From Hypomesus transpacificus (Eukaryota; Chordata; Actinopteri; Osmeriformes; Osmeridae), in contig NC_061064.1 in NCBI RefSeq assembly GCF_021917145.1, forward strand, positions 1,329,185-1,393,184: a DNA stretch of 64,000 bases, in the 5' to 3' direction. The position numbers were made by a program, and so were the translations under genes. Positions 43,870 through 57,534 of the stretch are shown piece after piece; within the stretch, counting starts at the first letter, position 1; each line of letters begins with the position of its first letter. A model generated the notes under the pieces. That model was not told the origin of the DNA. It saw nothing but the letters and a program-made list of their open reading frames with translations, and searched no databases.

Positions 43870-46039
43870 ATTTGTTTTGTTGGTTAATCAGATACAGCCC
43901 CTTGCTTATGTAGTCATCAGGTCAGTAGATGAGAGGCACAACAAACATTGTATAATGTATGCTAATGGTCACTTTATATATCATAACATGATCTTATTTT
44001 TTCCATGGTCATGATCCAGTCTTTAGTAAATTACAGCATTGTCTCTTGTAAAAATATTTTCCTACAAACCTCATAGCCACACACATTTCAGCTCTTTTGT
44101 TACTTGATTTGATATATTCTGAATTAAAACATGTTCCCAACAGGTTTATTCCCATTTTTTCTTATGTAGAAGCTCGTATGTAAAATGTTTGTCCTCCAAA
44201 TGTGAAGTGTCAGTATCTCAACCCCTGAAAATACAAAAACATTTTCCAAGTCAGGCCCCCCAAAAAACAAGTAATGTATTCTAGTGCCAGTATTACTACC
44301 AAACTTCATTAACTGTGAAGAAAGGCCCTACTGTATTTTCCATCCATCTTATATCACAACCATGTAAGGATCATCACTGTGCTGAGGAGGATGCCAGAAA
44401 TGGCACATAAAGAAAATATGAAGCAGATGCGTTCACAGCAGGAAAGTGGCAGCCATGTGTCTGAGGTCAGGACTTCAGGATTGTATAACTGTCCCAGTGG
44501 ATTGACAGAAATATGGGAATATTTTTACACCGGCAAGATGGTCTGTTACATTAGCACTACTTGTGGGTTGAATATAATTATTACCCTTGAATATAAGTTT
44601 AGACATTTATGTGTTAACTAGCTGATAGTTGACACTCATCGGACTTAGCATTTATAGAGTTTCAACTGCACCTTGTTTGCTCATGCAGAAAATCATGCAG
44701 GTTGTTTCAAACATGTCTTTTAGGGCATGGTCATGTGTGTGTGTGTTATCCCTTAACTAACTCGGATGATATAGATTGTTCGGTGTGTTTTTCACAAGGT
44801 TAATTTCCATTAGCCCGTATTTATCCCTGAATCACTGATTATATGTTCTGTACGATAATGACTTAAGAAGGAAGTGCATCAAAGTTTTTATTTTTTCATA
44901 CATTTTTTAAGATCTTTATCGAACATAATTAACACATCATACATGTATTATGGCATTTGCAATGTCAAATCAACAAGTATCATCGCAAGGCCCATGGTGG
45001 CTTCTGCTTGGTGTTAATATCCATCTTATCTTGAAACCTAGTGTATTTCCATTGTGTACAGAGAACAATCTTAATTGACAGTTTGACAATGCTTCAACCA
45101 CAAAAAAAGAAAAAAACAAAATTGTTCATCAAAATCTTTTATTTTACAAATCACCCACAGGCTTTCCATTTGTTTACAAATCCCAGATCTAATAAAACAA
45201 CGAATCATAAGAGTTAGTCAATGAGTAATCTGCATGGTATGATTGTGCTGACAAGCCTTTAATTATTACATCCAAGCATGTCGGTGAGGATTAAATAATA
45301 TTAAGGATAGCGTTTCTGTCTTCCAAAATATAAATATTTCCCCAGTCGCCATGGACACATATGCACTCATATCCTGTGGGCATATTTATTGTGCAATAGT
45401 AACACAGGATGAATCACCAAGTACCCACCCATTTGTAGCCTTTATTTTTTCTCCCGTTTTTTATTTTCACTTTATTTACCGATAAACCCATGAATTTGGC
45501 AATTACAATCAATCGCCAATCATCAGTTTTCCTGTTTATTAGCCTTCTGAAATTTTCACAATGCTCGCAGTGTCACTCATCAGAAGGGAAGTCCGCCCGC
45601 TGTGTTCTCCCAGATAGCCAAGTCATGTTAATTAGAAGTAGCCTATTGAACCAAACATACATCTATGCAATCTTACATCCACATTCAAACATTTAGATGT
45701 TAAGGCAGCAATAGCTTTTCACCGACACTTTTTTAACCATATATGTTTACCTGATTTTCTAAAATGACATGCCACATTTCGACTTGGCCACTTAAGTTTA
45801 CAATTCAATTTGTCATGTAGACATTTGGTTGAGAATTACCATATTATTGTGACATAGGCTAGCCCTACAGTAACTACCTATATTATGCCCCAATCTGCCA
45901 ACTGCACGAACCTATTTTTACTTATTATAAATTATGAATTATAAAACGGCAAGTGTAGCCTTAAGGAGGTTATGTCAATGAAGTTAGTTATTCCGGTTAC
46001 CACTCTGCTTTACTTTGGTCACTCCCTTTAACTCCTTTT
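43870..46039. other. Intergenic, AT-rich, no gene recognised
   Basis: Between the vma21 3' end and the next candidate exon. No conserved exon, RNA gene or transposon end could be supported. Confidence 0.5.
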
Positions 46040-46252
46040 ATGGTATGACGCAGACTGACGCTGTTCACTGTGAGCGTGTGGGTTGGAAAATGATCATCAT
46101 AGCAGAAAGAACTTCGTAGTTATTCATTGCAGACTGAAACGGAGCCAGTTGCATAACGCTTTTATGCGTGTCTAAGAACAGGACAGGACTCGGAAAAACT
46201 CTTATTTGCTGACTACTCTTAAGGTCCACTGATTCACGAATCTTTGACTAAG
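46040..46252 (+). other. Candidate non-coding first exon (possible npas2)
   Basis: A stretch of moderate GC content ends in TTTGACTAAG|GTACGT, a strong donor, with no acceptor-like border upstream. Orientation fits the npas2 gene 15 kb to the right, whose relatives have very long first introns. There is no coding evidence; the 5' edge is arbitrary. Confidence 0.3.
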
Positions 46253-48123
46253 GTACGTCCATGCATTGTTGCTTTAACTTTAAGTTGTAGCCTACATTGA
46301 CCCGGTTAGGCTAGATGACATAAGTAGCCTACCAACTGTTGGAATATTCTGACACAAAGCTTACTTGTCTACTGGACATAGAATATGCGTAAGATACAAC
46401 AAGGTGGAACTTGTTGCGTGGTGACTTGTGATAACAATTCGCGATTTATTTTCCGCGATTATCTTATTTTGGTTCTGGTCGGAACACCTGAATGAAAGCT
46501 TGTTGTGCAGCTACGTTACGCATCTTGCAGATGCGTTTTATGACAGAAATCATAAATAGCACACAGTCTCAAGGCTACAAGGAAAGTAAGCTGGTTGGTT
46601 ATCCATGATTGAACCGTTAATGTTTTTTGAGGGACGAATCTTGTGAAATGGCACCTTCGCCAATTTGTCTGAAATAAATAAATAATCAAAGTAGTGTAGT
46701 GGACATACATGTATTGTTACGTAATATAGTGATTCAAGACGAATAATGAGCCGGTATGTGACGTCAGGGCATGGAATATACTGTTCGGACTGTACCATGA
46801 AGAATTTTGGCGTGAGCTTCTGACGTAGGCTACATCCTTGCATATTGCATCATAGAAAAGTATGTATTGTTGAGGTAAAGGTTTTCACTAGGCCTATGTG
46901 AGTTTGTCAAATTTGGCCTCCACTTCCGCTCCTTAAATTGGAAGTAACTCAGGGAATAGCCTACAATTGACTAATCTATCCGTCCACTCACCTGAAAACA
47001 TATAGGCCTATCTGTCAGTCCCAGGTTAAGGCATAGTGACAGTGTATCTTGTCTCGTGCAGCACATTTTTATTCATGCACAGTTTCTGTTTTGTGTTGGA
47101 AATATTTTTTAAATAATGTTTTGCTTTATGGCTCATGGACATATTAATTTGTAGCCTCTTTGTGTGGAGCAAAGTGTCTAGTTCCACGAGTTCAGACGTC
47201 TAATTCTGAGTGAAGGGTGAAGGGATGATCAAGTGAGATAAGTACTAGGTCAAGTGCCAAGATCTCTGTAGAAATTAGGTCTTATGTTTAAACACTGACT
47301 GCCCTCTACTGGGAATATTATTTTTTGCTCTTTAAGTCACATTCAGAATCTGTCACTACACTCACGAATACCTGCACAGTTTCATTCTCTCATCAAGTCT
47401 AGTATAAACAATCTATTTTTTTGTGATTCAAAAGGAAATTAGGTCCTTGCCCCACTTCAGAGTGGAAAGGGTTTTTGCTTCTCTTTGCCTGAAAAGATGC
47501 TGTGTTAACGTTAGGTAACTGATGACACGCAGCCTAGTCTCTGATGTCGAGCCTGCTGGAGGGAAAGTAGGTCAGTAGGCCATGTCCTGCATGCGGAACG
47601 CTAGTCAGAATAACACTGGAGCTGCTTAGTGTGACTGGTCATGCACAAATGGTGCAGGTCTGCGCGAGTCAAAGGCATTTCAAACGTGCGCTGTCCCTTT
47701 AAAACAGAATGAGCCTCTCCGCAAAGCTATGATGAATTTTCAATCCTTGTTGATTCAATTCAGCCACATAAGAAACGGCAGGTTTATTTGGCATATAAAA
47801 TGAGCTGTGTCACCCTTTTCATACCTGAAGCATCATCTTTAATAATCCTTTATGCCTTCTCAGTGGAATCAACCTAGTGGGATAAAAATATAGGCAGATA
47901 TCTGATTTGTTTACTTCTAATGTATTTGTTTAGCATTTATATATGCAATTATTCTAACAGTAGCATACTTCTGGGATGTGAAATTGTTCGAGTCTTGAAC
48001 ATGAACCCATAGGATTTTGACACCCAGGTGGACTTTTCTATCAATTAAGGCATTCTGGGAAATCTGTAAGAATTTAGTGTGCGTGTGAATACAAAGAAGT
48101 CTTCTGCCTCTCTCTTCCTAGGA

Positions 48124-48125
<2 letters not shown>

Positions 48126-48215
<90 letters not shown>
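48126..48215. repeat. (CT)n microsatellite, about 85 bases
   Basis: Nearly pure CT dinucleotides between GGATCT and CGCCTG. An AT-rich (TATATA) run follows at about 48435-48480. Confidence 0.95.
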
Positions 48216-48217
<2 letters not shown>

Positions 48218-49683
48218 CTGCTTTCAAGGTGCTCTTTTTATCTCTTTCCCTGAAATTCAAATGTTACTTCTAAAAGTGTTGACAATTTACTCATTAAGTG
48301 ATCTCTTAAACCAGCCAGGGCCTGCTTGAACCCTCCCTTTGGTTTATACTACATAATAGATTTATTTAAAAGCACTTATTACTGAGACCACTTGAAAATA
48401 ATGTAGAAATTAAATTACTCTGGCAGTGCACAAAAGTTATATTTATATATATATAATATATATATATATTATATATATAGAAGAGATTCCTCTATTCAGC
48501 TCCATCCCTCTGTTCAGATGTGCAACGTCATATGTGTGTCAGCTGTGCTTAGCTTGCCTCATCACTGACACCATGCAGCATGGCTAATGTCCTGCCTTGG
48601 GCATGGCCAGCGCCAACATCATTCACAAAACTGCTTTCTGTGGCACTGATTCCTGGGCGTTTATTTTCAAGATGTGTTCATGGCTTTTGTGTTTTGGAGA
48701 CAGGTTATCAAGAGGAAGCTAATCTCATGATGTGAGGTTTAACCTAACTTGGGTTAGGGTTAGATTGCGGTGCTTGAATTAAACATGAAAAACAAGGTCC
48801 ATTTCTCCATTCATTGATTCTAATTCCCTTATGCAACACTGATTTCACCACCAGTCAATCTTGAGTGGAATGTCAATCAGTTTTACATTGTTGGTGTGAT
48901 GGATTATGTCACGGTTCCTGACCTTCATGACCTACAGACCTAAAATGGTGCTGTTGTTACCTAGGAGACAACAGAGCATCTGATCTAATACACGAGAGAC
49001 ACTGGAGAAATCTAACCAAAAGCCAGAGCCAGAATTTCAGAACATGATTGGCTGATACGTCAGACAGCTTGTAGTTTAGCTAGAAGTTTTTCGTCATAAA
49101 AAAAGAGACTTTACAGTATCTGGAACTACATTCCTTGTGCTTGGCAAGTGGTTCCTCTGCCCATTGGAACCATGTTGCACATGACTCTTTAGAGTATGTC
49201 TGGTATTCATGTCACCCGCTTTAACCTTCTAACTGTGACAGACCAAATGTTCAGCTCCGGTTATATAACTGCCGGTACAGACGTCATTGGCCTCTGCTGA
49301 TGTCGCTCATCTCCTGCTCCACAGCAAACACTCTTTGTATTCAGTAGCTACGGGCGCAGACCTACTAGAGCATGATTAAGACACTTAATTGCTTTTTCCT
49401 TTTATGTTTCTTCCTGTGTTTACTGGGATTCATGTTACGTGAACTGGCACGCAACTTCAGAGTCAAAATGTCAAATACCATCATGCGTCCGGTACAGTGA
49501 GTAGTGATGTCTGTGGGACATTCTTGAAACACATTACCACTGTGTACTCCAGTTTTTCCACCTCGCTGAGAGACAAGTGTTTAACCTGAGAGACTTGAAG
49601 AGTGGTTTCGTTTATGGCTTTTTATTCACTAGGTAGATCATCCCTCCCACACAAATGAGTACTGTTAGCAGAGAGGTGAAAAT

Positions 49684-49995
49684 ACACCAGACAGGGCTTG
49701 CTCCGTACCCCAGGCAGGGCTTGCTCCGTACTCCAGACAGGGCTTGCTCCGTACTCCAGACAGGGCTTGCTCCGTACCCCAGACAGGGCTTGCTCCGTAC
49801 CCCAGACAGGGCTTGCTCCGTACACCAGACAGGGCTTGCTCCGTACCCCAGACAGGGCTTGCTCCGTACCCCAGACAGGGCTTGCTCCGTACCCCAGACA
49901 GGGCTTGTTCCGTACCCCAGACAGGGCTTGCTCCGTACCCCAGACAGGGCTTGCTCCATACCCTAGACAGGGCTTGCTCCATACCCCATGCAGGG
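49684..49995. repeat. 23-bp minisatellite
   Basis: About 13 tandem copies of a 23-mer (CAGACAGGGCTTGCTCCGTA plus CCC). Because 23 is not a multiple of three, all six frames carry repetitive open frames, none credible as protein. Confidence 0.95.
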
Positions 49996-52900
49996 TTTCC
50001 CTCAATGCATGAGCTATTCCCGCTCTCTGTCTTTATGAACCTGGCTTTCGTTTGGCTGCCAGTTCATACTGGCGGTTGACGCGTTATCAGCACCTCCCAA
50101 GGCAAAAGGTCACAGTCAAGGATTGGGTGTGGTCACTCTAGTTGTTTCCTATGAAGGAAGACTATCTGGGCTGGCCCTGCCCTTGTGTGTGAATGACCTA
50201 GATGTTGGACTCAGGGTGTCATCTGTGTGTTAGTGAGGCAGTCACTGGATTTGTGTTGTGAAACGGCTTTCTGAAGCTGCCTCCAAAGTCAGAACGTCCG
50301 TCTGCCAAAGAAATAGATTGAGTAGTAGAAAGGGATATTTTTTTACGAAAGCATATTTAATTTGACCACTTCTTGAGTTCAATTGTTTCTACAAACATTG
50401 TCATGGACAGTCATTGTGAACAAAATTACTTAATAATATTTAATTAACATGTGCCTTCAGAACCCAAGACACTAAAGTAGTTCATGCCCATGCCCATGTG
50501 TTACCACCAGCTAACCTCGGCTGGAGTTAGTCATGCCGATTTGCTCGTGTCCCTTGACCTCCTCTACATGTTTGTATGAGTTTTTCCATTTGAACAGTAT
50601 CTCCAGCACACACTCACACTGAGTCCCGCCTCTGTGTACACATGTCAAGAGGGAGACACAGGGATATGAGTTTCAAGCAGTCAACACTTTCGTGGCTTTT
50701 CCCAGATGACACAGAGGGCAGGAGATGGTTTTAATCTTGAACAATGAGAGCAAAATGAGGTTGTAATTGAGGGGGAATGAGACATAGGATCATATTTTCC
50801 AGAGCGGTGTGCTTCACTTGAGGGCAGAGTAGACTTACGCTTCAGTGCAGGCTTAAATACTTATGTTATGATCATGATCATGTTTTTTCAGCCCAATATG
50901 TTCCTTCAGGGTAACATAACAGAATCGTGAGCGTTCTTCAGCCAATAATTCAATTAAAGATGGAGTCTTCTCTGATCCTGTGCACAGAGAGCGCTGAATG
51001 GGCCTTTCCACTCCTGCCCTAGAATCCTGACCCATATAGCTGCTCACACACTGCTTTAGGTAACTGTCATCATGCAGGAAGCAAGGATTTGGTCTTTTAC
51101 TCTGGTGCACACACCATGATGGTTCATGAAGTCATCTGTGCTTTTCATGTTTTTTGTTGTTTTTCTACACTTCTGTAGTCCATTATTAAACTCTTAAGAT
51201 TTAGATTCACAAAGAAAAACGTACCCATGAAATATCCTCCTTGTTAAAGTAATGGTCCAAGTCAAGGAGCTATTTCATGATTTGTCAAGGGAAATCCCAG
51301 ACATATTATCTTACTGTAGTATGTACTTAGGACTTTCATTTAACTGAATTATTCAATAAGTTACCAGTCACCTCCACATTATTTTGTCAATGCCTTCATA
51401 TAGCAAACTCCATCAGTCAAGGTATTCAAAGTCTATTACATGTTGAAATACATTATTTACACTGTTTATGCCTCTGGTACAGTAGTTTTGGACCCATGTG
51501 TAATTGATCATTTATCAAAGTCAGACACTCGCTTCATGGCAGGTGGATTTCTAACACAGCCTCTATGATTAGATGATTAACCTGGTGTGTATTACCACAG
51601 TCATTGGCAAAGTAATTTGATGGGAGTTTGTGTTAAAGCTCTCTGATTGATAAATTCATAGGAACTGTGTATTAATCACGTCTGTATAAATCTGAACAAA
51701 TCATGAATCAGTAATACTAATGAATAAAATACATTTTCTACAGACTAATGAAATAACTTTTTTAGATCCTCAAAAGATGAAAAACTTCATGATTCAGTTT
51801 GCATGTTGCTTGCTTACAGAAAGGTCCATTGATTTGACATGAATAATTTCTTATATAATCTATTTGTTGAAGCTATTCTGTCTGCATGTGACACCAACTC
51901 AACAGCATCAGATATTAGCACCTGGAATGTTTGTGAGTGCATGACAATGTCAGCCTACTCCCTGTCATGGCATGAAATGAATTCAGAGAGAGCCTGCAGT
52001 CAAATAATGATCATTTGATATGGACTTGTCAGCTGCTCCCAACTCACATGATGTCTCCTGTGCGTGTTGTGGAAGGTGTCACTTCTCAGAAGCTGATGCT
52101 TGTGCCCCCATTGTTGCTGTGATTTGGGAATGCTTTTTACACATGCTATCTTTATAGCATCAGCGCAGGTATGTTCACATGTTGAAGCAGACTGGTGATG
52201 GTTGGAAGATGGGATGTTGATTTAAACTGTTACATCTGAAAATTTTTTTTCTTTACGGATATCTCCATCAAGATGTTTTAGGTGATGGGTTGGTCAGGTG
52301 AATAAGTCTGAAATAAGTCTGGCATGCTGTATGTTGCAATTGCCAATGATAGCCAATTTTGATATTTGTTTCCAAAAAGAGAAGTCATTCTGAAAAGAGA
52401 TCATACTTCTGGACATAATATTTTAATATTTGTTTGGATGTACCTTTCTCATACACAGATTTAGCAGTTTAGAATCCGAACTGTAATCTGAAAAGTACAC
52501 AAAAGCAAATTCTTGTCACGGCTCCTAACATTCCTCAGCAGATTACCTTGTGAATTATTCCAGAATTGACACTGTTTACTTTCCACTCACTGTTCGATGA
52601 GGTGAGAAGTAGAACTGTCTTGGGTGATGGAAAACAGAAGACCATTATGAATCTCTACCACATAACGTTTCCATGGGAACACAGAGCGAACAGCATCACC
52701 CACAGTCTGATTAATGACAGTCAGTTGCTTCAGAGGCGGACGGTGATGACATCACAGACATCAGCATCACAGATGCCAGCGAGAGGCAGTATGCCGCAGC
52801 ATGTTCTTAGTATTAACGTTTTCTATTCTATTTATTTATTTATTTAGGCTTCTAATTTCTCTGTATTCTAGAACCAAGATATCCCTGTTGGGAGGGGGGC

Positions 52901-53594
52901 ATTAAACAAGACACAGTCCATCCATTTGTTATGTCAAGTAGACCATTTATGAACTCTCACTGTCATCCCATTATCCAGTTGCCTGACCTACATAACAGAA
53001 AGGAACTAATCTGTACGTAGGCGGATGGTGAATAATACAGTGAAATGTGGGAGATCTTTATGAATCATATATATGGCTCAGACCTCCTGGCATGAGTACA
53101 GTTCTGTTTGCATGATGCAGCATCCTTCTCGTAGAATAGTTCAGTTTGTCATTACCGTCTTAATATTCTCATGTTTGATCAGCTTTCTAGCTAAAGCAGT
53201 ATTTTCCATCAGTGACACCGTATTTAGTACAGATCTCCATGTTTAGTTTTCTATGCCCACCAGTGAGATGGGTTTTGATTTAAGGTCAGATTTAATTAAA
53301 CGCTTCCATCATGCATATTGTAGGAGCACTTAGGTAACATAATTATGAACAAAACATTGCTTATTAACAACTCACATGCCTTAGAGAAGGGTGACACTTA
53401 ACGTACAACCTGCATGACTAGGGGAACAATATTCAACACTTAGATTATCTGAGTGGTTCCAGAAAAGGTTTTTCCAAATCATCCCAATATCGTCATGCTT
53501 TAAGGTGCTTAATGACTGCAATGCTGAGAACAGACCCATTGGTCCTGTAGTCCTCGACTGAAAAGTTTTTGTAGTTTTGTTTATTCTTAACCAC

Positions 53595-55164
53595 AAGTAC
53601 TAAACACATTCATAAAGGAGCAGTAAAGTACTAAACACATTCATAAAGGAGCAGTAAAGTACTAAACACATTCATAAAGGAGCAGTAAAGTACTAAACAC
53701 ATTCATAAAGGAGCAGTAAAGTACTAAACACATTCATAAAGGAGCAGTAAAGTACTAAACACATTCATAAAGGAGCAGTAAAGTACTAAACACATTCATA
53801 AAGGAGCAGTAAAGTCTAAACACATTCATAAAGGAGCAGTAAAGTACTAAACACATTCATAAAGGAGCAGTAAAGTACTAAACACATTCATAAAGGAGCA
53901 GTAAAGTACTAAACACATTCATAAAGGAGCAGTAAAGTACTAAACACATTCATAAAGGAGCAGTAAAGTCTAAACACATTCATAAAGGAGCAGTAAAGTA
54001 CTAAACACATTCATAAAGGAGCAGTAAAGTACTAAACACATTCATAAAGGAGCAGTAAAGTACTAAACACATTCATAAAGGAGCAGTAAAGTCTAAACAC
54101 ATTCATAAAGGAGCAGTAAAGTACTAAACACATTCATAAAGGAGCAGTAAAGTACTAAACACATTCATAAAGGAGCAGTAAAGTACTAAACACATTCATA
54201 AAGGAGCAGTAAAGTACTAAACACATTCATAAAGGAGCAGGAAAGTACTAAACACATTCATAAAGGAGCAGTAAAGTCTAAACACATTCATAAAGGAGCA
54301 GTAAAGTACTAAACACATTCATAAAGGAGCAGTAAAGTACTAAACACATTCATAAAGGAGCAGTAAAGTCTAAACACATTCATAAAGGAGCAGTAAAGTA
54401 CTAAACACATTCATAAAGGAGCAGTAAAGTCTAAACACATTCATAAAGGAGCAGTAAAGTACTAAACACATTCATAAAGGAGCAGTAAAGTACTAAACAC
54501 ATTCATAAAGGAGCAGTAAAGTCTAAACACATTCATAAAGGAGCAGTAAAGTCTAAACACATTCATAAAGGAGCAGTAAAGTCTAAACACATTCATAAAG
54601 GAGCAGTAAAGTACTAAACACATTCATAAAGGAGCAGTAAAGTACTAAACACATTCATAAAGGAGCAGTAAAGTACTAAACACATTCATAAAGGAGCAGT
54701 AAAGTACTAAACACATTCATAAAGGAGCAGTAAAGTCTAAACACATTCATAAAGGAGCAGTAAAGTCTAAACACATTCATAAAGGAGCAGTAAAGTCTAA
54801 ACACATTCATAAAGGAGCAGTAAAGTACTAAACACATTCATAAAGGAGCAGTAAAGTCTAAACACATTCATAAAGGAGCAGTAAAGTCTAAACACATTCA
54901 TAAAGGAGCAGTAAAGTACTAAACACATTCATAAAGGAGCAGTAAAGTACTAAACACATTCATAAAGGAGCAGTAAAGTACTAAACACATTCATAAAGGA
55001 GCAGTAAAGTACTAAACACATTCATAAAGGAGCAGTAAAGTCTAAACACATTCATAAAGGAGCAGTAAAGTCTAAACACATTCATAAAGGAGCAGTAAAG
55101 TCTAAACACATTCATAAAGGAGCAGTAAAGTACTAAACACATTCATAAAGGAGCAGTAAAGTGA
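53595..55164. repeat. 1.57-kb minisatellite of 31-bp and 29-bp units
   Basis: About 52 tandem copies of AGTACTAAACACATTCATAA plus AGGAGCAGTAA. Two unit forms differ only by the dinucleotide AC (AGTACTAAAC versus AGTCTAAAC). Apart from this indel almost no substitutions are seen (one GGAAAG near 54240), implying very recent expansion or strong homogenisation. Confidence 0.97.
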
Positions 55165-55977
55165 ATTAACAAACATTTTGTATAATGTTTCATCGGTTGA
55201 AATGATGGCTGTACTTCTAATGTTGTTGTGGGAGCAATTACTTTTGTAAAGCACAAGGCCTATAGGTAAATAATTGATTCTGTTTCCTGAAATTGAAGTC
55301 AACTTTTAATTCCCATTAGAGGAAGTTTCTGTCCATAAATGGGATATTTATTAACTCACAAGGTTTAAAGTTGAAACGTGCACAAGGCATGTGTCAGCAA
55401 TTTAGACTCTCATGTAAACAGAGTAATAATATTTTATTGCCTTGGATATCCACCACACTGAAATCTTTTCCTTGTAGCAGTTGAAAGTTGTGTTGTGGAC
55501 TAGCTGACATCGGAGTGTGGTGACAAATGCAACTTGTAAGTTAAAGACATAGCATACACTTACTGTGAAGATCCATTTTCACAGACATGACATTTGCCTT
55601 TTGCTCTTTTTAATTAATTTCAACTAATCAAGTACATGTCGAAGATGTGTCAATGAAATACTGTATGATATAATGTGGATGACAAGGTTGTTTGCGTTAG
55701 TGTTCTCAAGGAACTAAAGTGTGCTGCTCAGTGAAAATATGTAACAAAGCATAAACATGAGGTTGAGATCGGTGACTAAAAAACTAAGAAGAATAGTCAG
55801 ATAAGAGTACGTGTGTTTTCATACAGGTTTATGATTCACTGTGTTCAACTGAGCACAGATTCACTGTGTTCAACTGAGCACATATTCTTGGCTTTCTGTC
55901 ATTGGCGTGGACAGCCTAGCATAATGGTAGAGCTAGGGGTTTTGGGTCTCCAGTCAAAATGCCATTGAGGGGTCCTC

Positions 55978-56557
55978 TACGGTGGCCCGGAAGTGCAAAT
56001 TACACCCCCTAATATGAGTACATCCCCCAAATGAAAATACTCCCCCCCCAATACGAGTCAACTCCCCCCAAATCGGATGAATTCTTCTATAGCCAAACAC
56101 ATGTTCTGGTGCACGTAAATCTGCCAGGCTATTGCATTTTGTACTTCTGTCGATCAATTTCTTATTTATTGTTAGTTAGCCTACTGCATCCAATCAGCGC
56201 TAAAGTGTAGTACCTACCCTTTCCGTTCAGAGTTAATGTAATGTGTTTTTGAGTTAATGTAATGTCGTTTTCCATTTGGGGGAGCGCGTTTTTGTATTGG
56301 GGGGAGGTGAACAAATCATCCGATTTGGGGGGAGTTGACTCGTATTGGGGGGGAGCGCGTTTTTGTATTGGGGGGAGGTGAACAAGTCATCCGATTTGGG
56401 GGGAGTTGACTCTATTGGGGGGAGCAGGTTTTTGTATTGGGGGGAGGTGAACAAGTCATCCGTTTTGGGGGGAGTTGACTCGTATTGGGGGGGAGTATTT
56501 TCATTTGGGGGATGTACTCATATTAGGGGGTGTGGTTTGCACTTCAGGGCCACCGTA
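55978..56557. mobile_element. MITE-like element with ~100-bp terminal inverted repeats
   Basis: The left arm starting TACGGTGGCCCGGAAGTGCA is mirrored by the right arm ending TGCACTTCAGGGCCACCGTA, with pairing continuing for about 100 bases each side. Flanking GTCCTC at 55972-55977 and 56558-56563 is a probable target duplication (a 4-bp TCCT reading is also possible). The right half contains an internal minisatellite of GGGGGGAGTTGACTCGTATT and GGTGAACAAGTCATCCG phrases. No transposase frame. Confidence 0.8.
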
Positions 56558-56681
56558 GTCCTCCTAGCTGTTAACCCCAAACAACAAATCCTGTAGGTTC
56601 CTTGTAAGCAGGTGGGGTCCCCTGCTGGACATGTGGCCCATAGCAAACTTGTGACACAGCTAAATCTGAGTCTGTCTAGCC

Positions 56682-57526
56682 CAGGGGTGTCAAACTCATT
56701 TCGCATCGTGGGCCACATACGGCCTAGGGAGATGTCAAGTGGGCCGGACCATTAAAATTATACCATACTCTGCTATAAATAACCAAAATATCATGTCTTT
56801 CTTCTGTGTTATCTAGTTTAATTGATACAAAGACCATATCGTATAAAGTCCGTCCAACCGCTTTAACAAGTAATGATCTCTTCGGTGGTGTAGTTGGTTA
56901 AAGCGTTGTACGATTACATATTGTTAATGCGAATCTGGGATCCCAAGTTCGCGCCCCAGTCCAGTGAATCTCGTACGATATTCTTTAACTTTTACTGTGA
57001 GAAAATGACATAATTCTAAAGGCCTACGGATGTATCACAACATTTTAATGTGTGAGCACTAATATCAGATCAAAATGAACACATGTAGCCTTAATTAAAT
57101 ATTGAATAACGTAGGGTAGTCTACCGTCGGAGACAACCACTACGCCTCATTCAGCCAGTTTAAACGGCTGCTAGATGACGCTGTTCATTTTCAAAGCGCC
57201 GATAGTTCGGCTCTTTGGGCCGGCACAATCCGGAAGAAACCATCAAAGCTTCACAAGGCATCGTTCGCCCATCCCTAGTAGAGACCAAGGTATTAATTGA
57301 TACCGTCTGCTGTTTTCAGTCTGTCTCAGTGATGCGGCTTGTCTTCTACTCTGATGGAAAGAGTGCGCCCCCAAGTATTCGAATGGCGGTATACTGCAAG
57401 AGTGAATTAAAAATATTAATTCCATGTCTTTTATGCATTTTTTCCACTTTCAAATTATCCTGCGGGCCTGATCGAACCTCCTTGGGGGCCGGTTCCGGCC
57501 CGCGGGCCGTATGTTTGACACCCCTG
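56682..57526. mobile_element. Non-autonomous hAT transposon with perfect 8-bp TSD
   Basis: Starts CAGGGGTGTCAAACTCATTT and ends ATGTTTGACACCCCTG, inverted ends typical of hAT elements. The 8-base target duplication GTCTAGCC is perfect at 56674-56681 and 57527-57534. GGGCCGGACC-like and GGGCCGTATG phrases near the ends also pair. The 845 bases inside have no transposase frame. Confidence 0.92.
56885..56962 (+). other. tRNA-like sequence inside the hAT element
   Basis: TGGTGTAGTTGGTTAAAGCG fits a polymerase III A box, and about 45 bases on CCAAGTTCGCGCCCC resembles a T arm/B box with a mismatch. It is probably a tRNA-derived relic carried by the transposon, not a working tRNA. Confidence 0.35.
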
Positions 57527-57534
57527 GTCTAGCC

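Larger units (their letters stand above)
46253..53594. other. Long stretch without recognised exons
   Basis: Probably intron of, or sequence upstream of, the npas2-like gene. It holds microsatellites, a 23-bp minisatellite and a candidate RORE (listed separately), but no conserved coding exon on either strand. Confidence 0.5.

Noticed and set aside
49612-50079. Several 100+ residue frames at the 23-bp repeat
   Set aside because: Repeat-derived; present in all frames with the same heptad-like translation and no homology.
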